A stretch of DNA of 64,000 nt, from assembly GCF_013377535.1 (NCBI RefSeq), contig NZ_JABCJE010000002.1, forward strand, positions 310,001 through 374,000, in the 5' to 3' direction. This document shows, in pieces, positions 42,983 to 52,761 of this stretch (position 1 is its first letter; each line of letters starts with the position of its first letter). Source of the stretch: Donghicola mangrovi. Its GTDB lineage: Bacteria > Pseudomonadota > Alphaproteobacteria > Rhodobacterales > Rhodobacteraceae. The notes beneath the pieces were generated by a model. The model had not been told where the DNA came from. It worked only from the letters and a program-made list of their open reading frames with translations, and searched no databases. The translations under genes and the position numbers were made by a program.

Positions 42983-44488
42983 ATGCTGTCGATCACCGAA
43001 CCCACCTCCTTTGCGGCCTGCCCGCAGTCGTTCAATCTGGCCGCCTATGTGCTGGCCGGTTCCGGCGCCCCCGATGACAAGATCGCCCTTGCGGTGCTGG
43101 CCCTGTCCGGCGCCGAACGCTGGAGCTATGGCAAGCTGCGCGCTGCCGCGCTTGGCACGGGAACGGGCCTGCTGGCGGCGGGGCTGAAACCCGGTGATCG
43201 GGTGATGCTGCGGCTGGGCAATACGGTAGACTTTCCGCTGGCCTTTCTGGGCGCGATTGCGGCCGGTCTGGTGCCCGTGCCCACGTCATCGCAACTGACT
43301 GCGCCAGAGGCTGGCAAGCTGGCCCAGATCGTCCAGCCCGCCGCCATCCTGCAAGCACCCGAGGTGGCCGCGCCGACTGGCGACTGGCGCGCCATTCCCC
43401 TGACCGACCTGCGGGCGATGCGCGACTGCGCGCCTGTGGCGCCTGCGATGGGGGATGCGGACCGTCTGGCCTATATCATTTTCACCTCGGGCACCTCTGG
43501 TACGCCCCGCGCTGTGTGCCACGCGCACCGCGTTGTGTGGGCGCGGCGGATGATGTGGCAGGGGTGGTATGACCTGACCGCGAACGACCGCCTGCTCCAT
43601 GCGGGGGCGTTCAACTGGTCGTTCACGCTGGGCACCGGCATGATGGACCCGTGGGCTTGTGGGGCGACCGCCCTGATCCCCGCCGACGGGACCGATCCAA
43701 AGGCCCTGCCCTTGCTGCTGAAACGCCACGATGCGACGCTGCTGGCGGCCGCGCCCGGCGTTTACCGCAAGTTCCTGAAAGACCACCCCAGCCTGAGTCT
43801 GCCCAAGCTGCGCCACGGCCTGTGTGCAGGGGAAAAGCTGCCCGAAGCCCTGCGCACCGCGTGGTTTGGGGCCACGGGCACCGGCCTATATGAGGCCTAC
43901 GGTCAGACCGAGATTTCGACCTTTATTTCCGGTAGCCCCGCGCGCCCCTCGGCCGCTGGTACGCTGGGGGCGCCGCAGGACGGGCGCCTTGTGGCGATTG
44001 TGGATGATAATGGCCAGCCCGTGTCCCGTGGCACCGCGGGCACCATCGCCATCGACCACCGTGATCCGGGCCTGATGCTGGGCTATCTCGATGCCCCCGA
44101 GGCGACTGCGGAAAAACGTCGCGGTCCGTGGTTCCTGACTGGCGATCAGGGGATTATGGGCGAAGATGGCTTTATCACTTACCAAGGGCGCGACGACGAC
44201 CTGATGAATGCCGGGGGCTTCCGCGTTTCCCCGCTAGAGGTCGAGGCCGCTCTTGCCCATTTTGAGGGGCTGCACGAGATCGCCGTCACAGACGTCGAAA
44301 TCCGCCCCGATGTGCGTGTGATTGCAGCCTTTTACACAGCCGAAACCGAATTGGACCAGTCCGCGCTGACCGCCTATGCCGAGGCGCAGCTGGCCCGCTA
44401 CAAGCAGCCCCGCGTCTGGGTGCGTCTGGCCGAACTGCCGCGCAACCCCAATGGCAAATTGCGGCGCAAGGACCTGAAACTCAGCTAA
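42983..44488 (+). CDS. Acyl-CoA synthetase (AMP-forming), possibly aryl/benzoate type
   Basis: 501-residue ANL-superfamily ligase that activates a carboxylic acid through an acyl-AMP. The P-loop-like motif is IIFTSGTSGTPRAVCHAH (from about residue 165), then YGQTEIST, the hinge-type DLMNAGGFRVSP and C-terminal NPNGKLRRKDLK with the catalytic Lys. Start ATG 42983 is preferred to a TTG two codons before; no strong ribosome site. Substrate cannot be read. The adjacent XRE-cupin gene and the FrnE-like gene downstream suggest an aromatic or unusual acid pathway (inference). Confidence 0.85.
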   Translation: MLSITEPTSFAACPQSFNLAAYVLAGSGAPDDKIALAVLALSGAERWSYGKLRAAALGTGTGLLAAGLKPGDRVMLRLGNTVDFPLAFLGAIAAGLVPVPTSSQLTAPEAGKLAQIVQPAAILQAPEVAAPTGDWRAIPLTDLRAMRDCAPVAPAMGDADRLAYIIFTSGTSGTPRAVCHAHRVVWARRMMWQGWYDLTANDRLLHAGAFNWSFTLGTGMMDPWACGATALIPADGTDPKALPLLLKRHDATLLAAAPGVYRKFLKDHPSLSLPKLRHGLCAGEKLPEALRTAWFGATGTGLYEAYGQTEISTFISGSPARPSAAGTLGAPQDGRLVAIVDDNGQPVSRGTAGTIAIDHRDPGLMLGYLDAPEATAEKRRGPWFLTGDQGIMGEDGFITYQGRDDDLMNAGGFRVSPLEVEAALAHFEGLHEIAVTDVEIRPDVRVIAAFYTAETELDQSALTAYAEAQLARYKQPRVWVRLAELPRNPNGKLRRKDLKLS

Positions 44489-44506
44489 GGCCCCGAAAGG
44501 CACCCA

Positions 44507-45136
44507 ATGGTTAAGCTAAATCTATTTTCCGATCCGATCTGCCCCTGGTGTTACATCGGCTTTGCTCAGCTGACCCAAGCACTGGCCGATCGCCCCAAGC
44601 ATCCCTTTGATCTGGAATGGCTGCCCTATCAGCTGAACCCCGACATGCCCGCCGAAGGAATGGACAGACGCGCTTACCTCGAGGGGAAGTTCGGCGGCAA
44701 GGATGGCGCTGTCAAAGCATACGCCCAAGTCATTGAACGCGCAGAGGAAATGGGCCTTACAATGGATTTATCCTCCATTTCCCGCACACCTAACACGCTC
44801 GATGCGCACAGACTAATTCACTGGTCCGGGGTCGAGGGGCGGCAAACCCCCGTTGCCTCTGCGCTGTTTCAGGCCTACTTCACAGAGGGTCGCGATATCT
44901 CGGATCACGAGGTTCTGGCCGACATTGCCGACGGTGCCGGTATGGACGCAGCCCTAATCCTGCGCCTGCTTGCCAGTGACGCCGACAAACAGGAAATTTT
45001 GCAAAAAGACGCCATGGCCCGTGAAATGGGGGTTCGGGCGGTGCCGACCTTTGTGGTGGCCGGTCAACATGCCGTGCCCGGAGCGCAACCGTCAGAACTG
45101 TGGGTCAGGGTCATCGACGAATTAGTAGGAGCCTAA
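44507..45136 (+). CDS. DsbA-family FrnE-like oxidoreductase
   Basis: 209-residue cytoplasmic DsbA-fold protein (2-hydroxychromene-2-carboxylate isomerase/FrnE group). The CPWC motif is C12-P-W-C15, with Tyr16 and the cis-Pro region VRAVPTFVVAGQH near the end. No signal peptide. It is 18 bp after the acyl-CoA synthetase and 5 bp before the MFS gene, so the three look cotranscribed. FrnE proteins have thiol-disulfide or isomerase activity; which one applies is not clear. Confidence 0.85.
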   Translation: MVKLNLFSDPICPWCYIGFAQLTQALADRPKHPFDLEWLPYQLNPDMPAEGMDRRAYLEGKFGGKDGAVKAYAQVIERAEEMGLTMDLSSISRTPNTLDAHRLIHWSGVEGRQTPVASALFQAYFTEGRDISDHEVLADIADGAGMDAALILRLLASDADKQEILQKDAMAREMGVRAVPTFVVAGQHAVPGAQPSELWVRVIDELVGA

Positions 45137-45141
45137 TCCAT

Positions 45142-46365
45142 ATGTTCGCAGCCCCCACGAAACCTCTTAAATTTCCGGAATTCGTGGGGATGCTGGCAAT
45201 GCTCTTTGCCACCCTCGCGTTTTCCATCGATTCGATGCTGCCTGCGATCCCGCAGATCGCGCAGCAGATGACACCGGACGACCTGAACCGCGCGCAGTTC
45301 ATCATCACCAGCTTTGTGATGGGCATGGGCATCGGGACGTTCTTTGCCGGTCCCCTGTCGGACTGGTTCGGCCGCAAGATCACCGTGGCCGTGGGCATTG
45401 CGATCTACATGGTGGCCGCCCTCTATGCCGCGAATGCTCAGGATCTGGAGCATCTGCTGATCTCGCGCTTTATCATGGGCCTTGGGGCCTCGGCGCCTCG
45501 GGTGGTGAGCCTTGCTATGGTGCGTGACCTGTACAAAGGCCGCGAGATGGCGCGGATCATGTCCTTTGTGATGACCGTGTTCATTCTGGTGCCTGCCGCC
45601 GCGCCGTCCGTCGGTGCGCTGATCATCAGCTACAGTAGCTGGCGCGGGGTGTTCGTCGCGTTCGTGGTGTTCGCGCTGTTCTCGGGCAGCTGGCTGATGA
45701 TCCGTCAGCCCGAAACGCTGGCCCCGGAAAACCGCCGCCCCCTGTCGTGGAAGGCGATCCGCTATGCCTTTGGCGAGGTGCTGGGGAACCGTCTGGTGGT
45801 CATGTACACCGCTGCTCTGTCGCTGGGGTTCGGCCTGATGTTTTCGTTCATCTCGAGCGCGCCGCAGCTCTTCACCGAGGCCTATGACCGCACGGACAGC
45901 TTCCCGATCTGGTTTGCGGGCGTGGCCGGTTTTGCGGCGATGGCGTCGTTCATAAACGCCCGTCTGGTGATGACGCTGGGGATGCGCCTTCTGTCCACCT
46001 CGGCGCTGTTCGCGCAGTTCGCGGCGACCATCGTGGCGCTGGTTCTGCTGGAAAGCGGCCTGATCCCCGTTGAGGGCGAGTTCTACGTGTTCATCGCCTA
46101 TATGGCCGTGTCGTTCTTTATGATCGGTCTGGTGTTCGGCAACATCAACGCTCTGGCGATGGAGCCTTTGGGCCACGTGGCGGGCTTTGCCGCAGCGATC
46201 ATCGGGGCGATCTCGACCATTCTGGCGGTGCTGGTGGCGGTTCCGGTGGGCTATTCCTATGACGGAACGCCCCTGCCGCTGATGATCGGCGTGCTGGTGT
46301 GTTCGGGGATTGCGTGGCTGATCATGATCATCTCGCGTCGTTACGACGTGCTGCAGACCGTCTGA
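45142..46365 (+). CDS. Bcr/CflA-family MFS multidrug exporter
   Basis: 407-residue inner-membrane protein with 12 hydrophobic segments. The family start FVGMLAMLFATLAFSIDSMLPAIPQI, motif A GPLSDWFGRKITV (about residue 65-80) and SRFIMGLGASAPRVVSLAMVRD support Bcr/CflA. ATG 45142 has TAGGAG upstream; an earlier in-frame start inside the FrnE gene is rejected. A terminator follows that is built into the end of mfd. Confidence 0.9.
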   Translation: MFAAPTKPLKFPEFVGMLAMLFATLAFSIDSMLPAIPQIAQQMTPDDLNRAQFIITSFVMGMGIGTFFAGPLSDWFGRKITVAVGIAIYMVAALYAANAQDLEHLLISRFIMGLGASAPRVVSLAMVRDLYKGREMARIMSFVMTVFILVPAAAPSVGALIISYSSWRGVFVAFVVFALFSGSWLMIRQPETLAPENRRPLSWKAIRYAFGEVLGNRLVVMYTAALSLGFGLMFSFISSAPQLFTEAYDRTDSFPIWFAGVAGFAAMASFINARLVMTLGMRLLSTSALFAQFAATIVALVLLESGLIPVEGEFYVFIAYMAVSFFMIGLVFGNINALAMEPLGHVAGFAAAIIGAISTILAVLVAVPVGYSYDGTPLPLMIGVLVCSGIAWLIMIISRRYDVLQTV

Positions 46366-46388
46366 TCCAGCCAACCGCTGAAAAGACC

Positions 46389-46416
46389 AAAGGCCGCCTT
46401 ATTTGGCGGCCTTTTT
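46389..46416. terminator. Terminator shared by the MFS gene and mfd, inside the mfd 3' end
   Basis: AAGGCCGCC-TTATTT-GGCGGCCTT (46390-46413), followed by UUUUU on the plus strand. The mfd stop codon (46399-46401) is in the loop and the last mfd codons (Lys-Lys-Ala-Ala-Lys) form the stem. On the minus strand the tail is UUU, weaker. Confidence 0.8.
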
Positions 46417-49400
46417 CTGTTTCTCGACTTCGACAACCTTTTCGGCCAGATCTTTGGCAATGGCAAAGGCGCCCTTGATCTTGTCGGCCTCGGTCGCCCA
46501 TTCGCGGCGCACGACGATCTTGTTGTCCTTGATCTTGGCCGCGCCCTTTTCCCCTTGGATGAATTCGACCAGACCGGTGGGCGAGGCAAATTTGTCGTTG
46601 TGGAACTGGATGGTTGCGCCCTTGGGGCCGCCGTCCAGCTTGGCGATCCCTGCCCGCTTGCACATCGCCTTGATGCGGACGATCAACAGCAGCGTGTTTA
46701 CCTCTTTGGGCAGCGGGCCAAAGCGGTCAATCAGTTCGGCGGCGAACCCTTCCAGCTCGACCTTCTTGGTAAGTTCGGACAGGCGGCGGTAGAGGCCCAG
46801 ACGCACATCCAGATCGGGCACGAAATCCTCGGGGATCAGAACGGGCACACCAAGGTTGATCTGCGGCGCCCATTGGCCGTCGTCGTCCAGGAGCCCTTCC
46901 ATCTTGCCGGATTTGATCTTGGCGATCGCCTCTTCGAGCATGGATTGATAGAGCTCGTAACCCACGTCCTTCATCTGGCCGGACTGTTCCTCACCTAGCA
47001 GGTTCCCCGCCCCGCGAATGTCCAAATCCTGCGAGGCCAGCGTAAAGCCCGCCCCCAGCGTATCCAGCGATCCCAGCACGCGCAGGCGCTTTTCTGCTGG
47101 GGCTGTCAGCTTGGCACGGGGTTTGGTGGTCAGATAGGCATAAGCGCGGGTCTTGGAGCGGCCCACACGGCCACGGATCTGGTAGAGTTGCGCCAGACCG
47201 AACATATCCGCACGGTGCACGATCATGGTGTTCGCGGTGGGAATATCGAGGCCCGACTCCACAATCGTGGTCGCCAGCAGCACATCGTATTTCCCGTCGT
47301 AGAACGCGTTCATCCGGTCGTCGAGCTCCCCCGCCGCCATCTGCCCGTGGGCCACGATATAGCTGACCTCGGGCACCTGTTCCTTTAGGAATTCCTCGAT
47401 CTCGGGCAGGTCGGTGATGCGTGGCACCACATAGAACGACTGCCCGCCGCGATAGTGTTCGCGCAGCAGGGCCTCGCGGATGGTGACCTTGTCGAATTCG
47501 GACACGTAGGTGCGGATCGACAGACGGTCCACGGGGGGCGTGCCGATGATCGACAGATCGCGCACGCCGGTCAGCGACAACTGCAGGGTGCGCGGGATCG
47601 GGGTCGCGGTCAGGGTCAGCACGTGAATGTCGGAACGCAGCTGTTTCAGGCGCTCTTTGTGGTTCACGCCGAAATGCTGCTCTTCGTCGATGATCAACAG
47701 ACCAAGGCGCTGGAATTTCACATTCTTGGCCAGAACCGCGTGGGTGCCGATGACGATATCGACGGTGCCCTCAGCTAGCCCCTTGCGGGTTTCGGTGGCC
47801 TCTTTGGCGGTGACAAAGCGCGACAGTTGGCGGACCTCGATCGGGAAGCCGCGGAAGCGTTCGGCAAAGCTTTTGGCGTGCTGGCGGGCCAGCAGCGTGG
47901 TCGGCGCGATAACCGCCACCTGAACCCCCGACATCGCCGCGATAAAGGCCGCCCGCATGGCGACCTCGGTCTTGCCAAAGCCCACGTCGCCGCAGATCAG
48001 GCGGTCCATCGGCGTGCCGCTGGTCAGGTCGGCCACCACATCGCCGATGGCGCGCAGCTGATCGTCCGTCTCCTGATAGGGGAAGCGGGCGCTGAACTCT
48101 TCCCACGCGTGGGGGGGCGGCTCCAGCATCTGGCCTTTGCGCAGGGCGCGTTCGGCGGCCACGCGGATCAGCTTGTCGGCCATCTCGCGGATGCGCTCTT
48201 TGAGGCGGGCCTTCTTGGCCTGCCATGCACCGCCACCCAGACGGTCCAAAAGCCCTTCGTCGTGGCCATAGCGGGACAAGAGTTCGATGTTTTCGACCGG
48301 CAGATAAAGGCGCGCGGATTCAGCGTATTCAAGGCTGATACATTCGTGCGCGGCTCCGGCGGCGGTGATTACCTCGAGCCCGTGATAGCGGCCGATCCCG
48401 TGGTCCACGTGCACCACCAGGTCACCGGGCGTCAGCGAGGTGGCCTCGGTCAGGAAATTCTCGGCCTTGCGGCGTTTCTTGGGCTGGCGGATCAGGCGGT
48501 CGCCCAAGACGTCCTGCTCGGAAATCACCGTCAGGGTCTTGCCCTCAAAAGGCGCTTCGAACCCGTGTTCCAGCGCCCAAACTGCCAGATGCAGGCCGGA
48601 CTTGCCGATACGGGTGCCGTTCATGACGGGGATCGCCTCGGCCAGACCTTCGTCCTCGATCAAGCCGGTCAGACGTTCGCGCGCCCCTTCGGAGTAGCTG
48701 GCGACCAGCACCGGCCCCTGCCCCAGTTTGCGTTTAATGTGGTCGGCTAACGCCCCGAAAAGGCTGATGCTTTCCTGTTGGCGCTCGGGGCTGAAGTTGC
48801 GCCCGATCCGGCCGCCTGCGTCGATAACATTGAGGCCTGTGGCTTGGGGTAGCGGGTTGAACTGGATGACGCGGCGGTCCTGAACGGTGGTCTCCCACGC
48901 GGCGTCGTTCAGATAGAGCAGTTCGGGCGGCGCGGGTTTGTAGACGCTGTCGCCCTTCTTGCGGTTTTGCAGCGCGATCTTGCGGGTTTCGTACTGGTCG
49001 GCGATCCCCTCCCAGCGGGAGAGCCGGGCGGCGGTCATCGCCTCGTCCAGACAGATCACCGCGTCCAAAGCAAAGTCGAACAGGGTTTCCAAACGATCAT
49101 GGAAGAAGGGCAGCCAGTGCTCCATCCCCTGCTGTTTGCGGCCGGCGCTGACAGCCTCGTAGAGGGCATCATCACTGCCGGCGGTGCCGAATTCGATCCG
49201 GTAGTTCTGGCGGAAGCGGGTGATCGCGGTCTCGTCCAGAATGACCTCGGACACAGGGGCCAGTTCGATGATGTCCAGCTTGTCCGTGGTGCGTTGGGTG
49301 GCAGGGTCAAAGCGGCGGATGCCGTCCAGCGTGTCGCCAAAGAAGTCCAGACGCACGGGGCCCGTGTCGCCCGGCGGGAAGATATCGATGATACCGCCGC

Positions 49401-49878
49401 GAATGGCGTAATCGCCGGGCTCCATCACCGTGGGGCTTTGGGTGAAGCCCATACGCACCAAGAAATTCCGCAGTTCTTTTTCATCAACGCGGCTGCCGAC
49501 GGACGCGATAAAGGACGCCCCCTTCAGGGTGCTGCGGGCGGGAACCCGCTGGGTGGCGGCGTTCAGCGTGGTCAGGATGACATAGCGCTCGGGCATCCCG
49601 TGCACCAGCGCCGCCAACAGCGCCATCCGCGCCGCCGAGATATCGGCATTGGGCGACACCCGGTCAAAGGGCAGACAGTCCCACCCTGGGAACGTGAACA
49701 CCGGCATGTCGGGCGCGAAAAAGGCCAGCGCATCGCGCATGGCCTGCATCCGTTTGTCATCGCGGGCAATGTGCAGGACCGGTGCTTTGGCCCGCTCCAT
49801 TTCCTTTAGGATGAGTTGCGCGTCGAACCCCTCGGGGGCGCCGCCGACAGTCAGGTGTTTTGCGTTCCAGCTGGCCAT
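46399..49878 (-). CDS. mfd: Transcription-repair coupling factor Mfd
   Basis: 1159-residue ATP-driven translocase that removes RNA polymerase stalled at DNA damage and recruits UvrA. Order: UvrB-like N-terminal region, RNA-polymerase interaction domain with HVDHGIGRYHGLE (about residue 490), SF2 helicase with GDVGFGKTEVAMRAAF (Walker A), DEEQHFG (Walker B), then the TRCF C-terminal domain. Start ATG 49878 (MASWNAKHLTVGG), just after the membrane-protein stop (TGACC ATG); an ORF start at 49923 overlaps that gene and is rejected. The C-terminal tail KQKKAAK is encoded by a terminator. Confidence 0.95.
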   Translation of the reverse strand: MASWNAKHLTVGGAPEGFDAQLILKEMERAKAPVLHIARDDKRMQAMRDALAFFAPDMPVFTFPGWDCLPFDRVSPNADISAARMALLAALVHGMPERYVILTTLNAATQRVPARSTLKGASFIASVGSRVDEKELRNFLVRMGFTQSPTVMEPGDYAIRGGIIDIFPPGDTGPVRLDFFGDTLDGIRRFDPATQRTTDKLDIIELAPVSEVILDETAITRFRQNYRIEFGTAGSDDALYEAVSAGRKQQGMEHWLPFFHDRLETLFDFALDAVICLDEAMTAARLSRWEGIADQYETRKIALQNRKKGDSVYKPAPPELLYLNDAAWETTVQDRRVIQFNPLPQATGLNVIDAGGRIGRNFSPERQQESISLFGALADHIKRKLGQGPVLVASYSEGARERLTGLIEDEGLAEAIPVMNGTRIGKSGLHLAVWALEHGFEAPFEGKTLTVISEQDVLGDRLIRQPKKRRKAENFLTEATSLTPGDLVVHVDHGIGRYHGLEVITAAGAAHECISLEYAESARLYLPVENIELLSRYGHDEGLLDRLGGGAWQAKKARLKERIREMADKLIRVAAERALRKGQMLEPPPHAWEEFSARFPYQETDDQLRAIGDVVADLTSGTPMDRLICGDVGFGKTEVAMRAAFIAAMSGVQVAVIAPTTLLARQHAKSFAERFRGFPIEVRQLSRFVTAKEATETRKGLAEGTVDIVIGTHAVLAKNVKFQRLGLLIIDEEQHFGVNHKERLKQLRSDIHVLTLTATPIPRTLQLSLTGVRDLSIIGTPPVDRLSIRTYVSEFDKVTIREALLREHYRGGQSFYVVPRITDLPEIEEFLKEQVPEVSYIVAHGQMAAGELDDRMNAFYDGKYDVLLATTIVESGLDIPTANTMIVHRADMFGLAQLYQIRGRVGRSKTRAYAYLTTKPRAKLTAPAEKRLRVLGSLDTLGAGFTLASQDLDIRGAGNLLGEEQSGQMKDVGYELYQSMLEEAIAKIKSGKMEGLLDDDGQWAPQINLGVPVLIPEDFVPDLDVRLGLYRRLSELTKKVELEGFAAELIDRFGPLPKEVNTLLLIVRIKAMCKRAGIAKLDGGPKGATIQFHNDKFASPTGLVEFIQGEKGAAKIKDNKIVVRREWATEADKIKGAFAIAKDLAEKVVEVEKQKKAAK

Positions 49879-49880
49879 GG

Positions 49881-50405
49881 TCAGTGCACTGCTCCGATGC
49901 TCATGTTCTGGTACATCCCCCACAGCGAGGTCACAAAGACCGCGCCCATGCCGATCAACTGGGTGTAGAATCGGTTACGGGTGATGGCGTTGCACAGATC
50001 GGGGCCGTGAATGCCCTGCGTGGCGATCCGGCGCGACAGGTTCAGGCGCATCCAGCCCACCAGCGTCAGCGGGCACAGAAGCAAGCCGGTGGCCTGCGCA
50101 AACTCGACCCCGAACCAGAAGCCCGAGACCAGAACCAGTGTTACCAGAAATGACAGGAACGCCACGATCCACACGCCCGACGTGTCGAAAACCATCAGGG
50201 TTCTTCGGGTTTTGATGTGGACCAGCGCGTTCAGATCCTCCATCGCTTGGCCACCATGACGGCGCGCGCGGCCCACCATGTCATAGGGCACCCCAAGCAC
50301 GAAATGGCTGATCGACGACCACAGCGCCGCCAATGCGATCCAGTACCAGAGGTTCGAGAAAGATCGCATGTCGATCAGTTCAAAGATACGCCCGCCAAGA
50401 TCCAA
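49881..50405 (-). CDS. Conserved four-span membrane protein upstream of mfd
   Basis: 174-residue protein with four hydrophobic segments (about 19-41, 78-103, 107-124, 150-166) and a polar loop (RARRHGGQAMEDLNALVHIKTRR) between the first two. The start and end of the gene touch mfd (2-bp gap), so they share a transcript. Homologues in Rhodobacteraceae are sometimes called a component of the SufBCD complex, but I see no Suf gene here and nothing in the sequence that supports that label. Function unknown. Confidence 0.75.
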   Translation of the reverse strand: MDLGGRIFELIDMRSFSNLWYWIALAALWSSISHFVLGVPYDMVGRARRHGGQAMEDLNALVHIKTRRTLMVFDTSGVWIVAFLSFLVTLVLVSGFWFGVEFAQATGLLLCPLTLVGWMRLNLSRRIATQGIHGPDLCNAITRNRFYTQLIGMGAVFVTSLWGMYQNMSIGAVH

Positions 50406-50477
50406 GGCTCTCTCCTGAAAATGATGTCAGGTTCGGGACATAGCGCGTCCCATCCGTAATGCCCAGTCTTGAGATGA

Positions 50478-51521
<1,044 letters not shown>

Positions 51522-51633
51522 GGACCTGTAAATCCCGCCAAGGGTGCGCTTGTCGGGTGACATGCGCATCCAAGGGGCCTATAGTTCGCAGAATAACAAC
51601 CGGGAATACCCCGTCAGAGGACAGGCAAGAACC

Positions 51634-52194
51634 ATGACCAAGATCAGCCGTCGTTTCTTTACCGTCGCCGCATTGGGCGCTCTTCCGCTGGTTGCTGCTT
51701 GCGGCAATGGCACCAATTCGCAGGGCGCGCAGATCATCGACGCCCGCGTGGACAGCACCCTGAGCTACATGTTCAACAACTATCCCGGCACCCGCGAGCT
51801 GGCCGATAAATCGGTCGGTATGCTGGTGATGCCGCTGGTGACCGAAGCGGGTCTGGGTCTGGGCGGCGCCTATGGCCGTGGTGCCCTGCGCATCAACAAC
51901 GCCACCGTTGACTACTACGCCTCGACCAAGGGCACCGTGGGCTTCCAGATCGGAGCGCAGCAGTATGCACACGTTCTGTTCTTCATGACCCCCGAGGCGC
52001 TTGCCGATTTCCGTCGCTCCAGCGGTTGGGCCGCCGGTGCGAACGTCGAATACGCGCTGGCCGACAAGGGCGAGAAAATCCGCGCCGAAACCACCACCTC
52101 GCTGGCGCCTGTCGTCGCGGTTGTGTTCGGTCAGACCGGTCTGCGTCTGGGCGCGACCGTTGAGGGTTCGAAATACACCCGCATCATCCCCTGA
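51634..52194 (+). CDS. SYLF (YSC84) domain lipoprotein
   Basis: 186-residue protein with a Tat-like (SRRFFTVAA) signal and lipobox VAAC (Cys23), so probably a lipoprotein. The mature part is a SYLF/YSC84 domain: VGMLVMPLVTEAGLGLGGAYGRGALR and YASTKGTVGFQIGAQQYAHVLFFM. In eukaryotes the domain binds lipids; in bacteria its role is not known. It lies after hemB but 112 bp away; the start ATG 51634 is chosen from the signal peptide. Confidence 0.85.
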   Translation: MTKISRRFFTVAALGALPLVAACGNGTNSQGAQIIDARVDSTLSYMFNNYPGTRELADKSVGMLVMPLVTEAGLGLGGAYGRGALRINNATVDYYASTKGTVGFQIGAQQYAHVLFFMTPEALADFRRSSGWAAGANVEYALADKGEKIRAETTTSLAPVVAVVFGQTGLRLGATVEGSKYTRIIP

Positions 52195-52215
52195 TGGGTT
52201 GGGGCCCCGCGCCCC

Positions 52216-52659
52216 TTACCGCTTGGATGTCATAAGCAAATGGGTCTCGGAGGTGGTGACACCTTCGAGGCTTCTTATTTTGGCCAGCACCTCGTCCAGC
52301 GTGGCCAAGGACTGCGCCCCGACCTCTAGGATAAGGTCCCAGCGCCCGATGGTGGTGTGGACGGCCTCGACCTCGGGGATGCCGCGCAGGTGGCGCACGA
52401 TGCGGTCAGCGCCGCGTCCCTCGATCCCGACCATGACCAGACCGCGCACGGGGGCTTTGTGGCCATCCCCGCTGAGCACCACAGAAAATCCGCGGATCAC
52501 GCCTCGCTCTTGCAGTTTTTCCAGCCGCAATCGCACCGTTGCCCTTGCGATTCCCAAAATCTGGGCCAACTCGGACAGAGAGGCCCGCCCGTCCCGCCGC
52601 AATTCCGCGATGAGTGACAGGTCGATCTGGTCAAGCTGATGTGCAATCTGGTCGGTCAT
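52216..52659 (-). CDS. Lrp/AsnC-family regulator
   Basis: 147-residue regulator. HTH (about 5-60, LDQIDLSLIAELRRDGRASLSELAQILGIARATVRLRLEKL) then the RAM/AsnC ligand domain (EGRGADRIVRHLRGIPEV, RWDLILEV). It is divergent from the arginase gene with 102 bp between starts, which points to control of arginase by an amino acid. MTDQIAHQ at 52659 is preferred; MYKLTSM at 52677 adds six residues and is close to the palindrome at 52678. Confidence 0.88.
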   Translation of the reverse strand: MTDQIAHQLDQIDLSLIAELRRDGRASLSELAQILGIARATVRLRLEKLQERGVIRGFSVVLSGDGHKAPVRGLVMVGIEGRGADRIVRHLRGIPEVEAVHTTIGRWDLILEVGAQSLATLDEVLAKIRSLEGVTTSETHLLMTSKR

Positions 52660-52677
52660 GCTGGTCAGTTTGTACAT

Positions 52678-52691
52678 ATTCCGTCCGGAAT
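52678..52691. promoter_or_regulatory. Candidate Lrp operator between regulator and arginase genes
   Basis: ATTCCG-TC-CGGAAT is a perfect 14-bp palindrome directly before the Lrp-type gene and 71 bp before the arginase start. Self-repression plus arginase control is the simplest reading. Confidence 0.5.
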
Positions 52692-52761
52692 GACCAGCTT
52701 GATCCCTTTCGGCTGACGTGGTCCGATGGGCATAACGGCCCCAAGGTAACAGGAGAACGCA

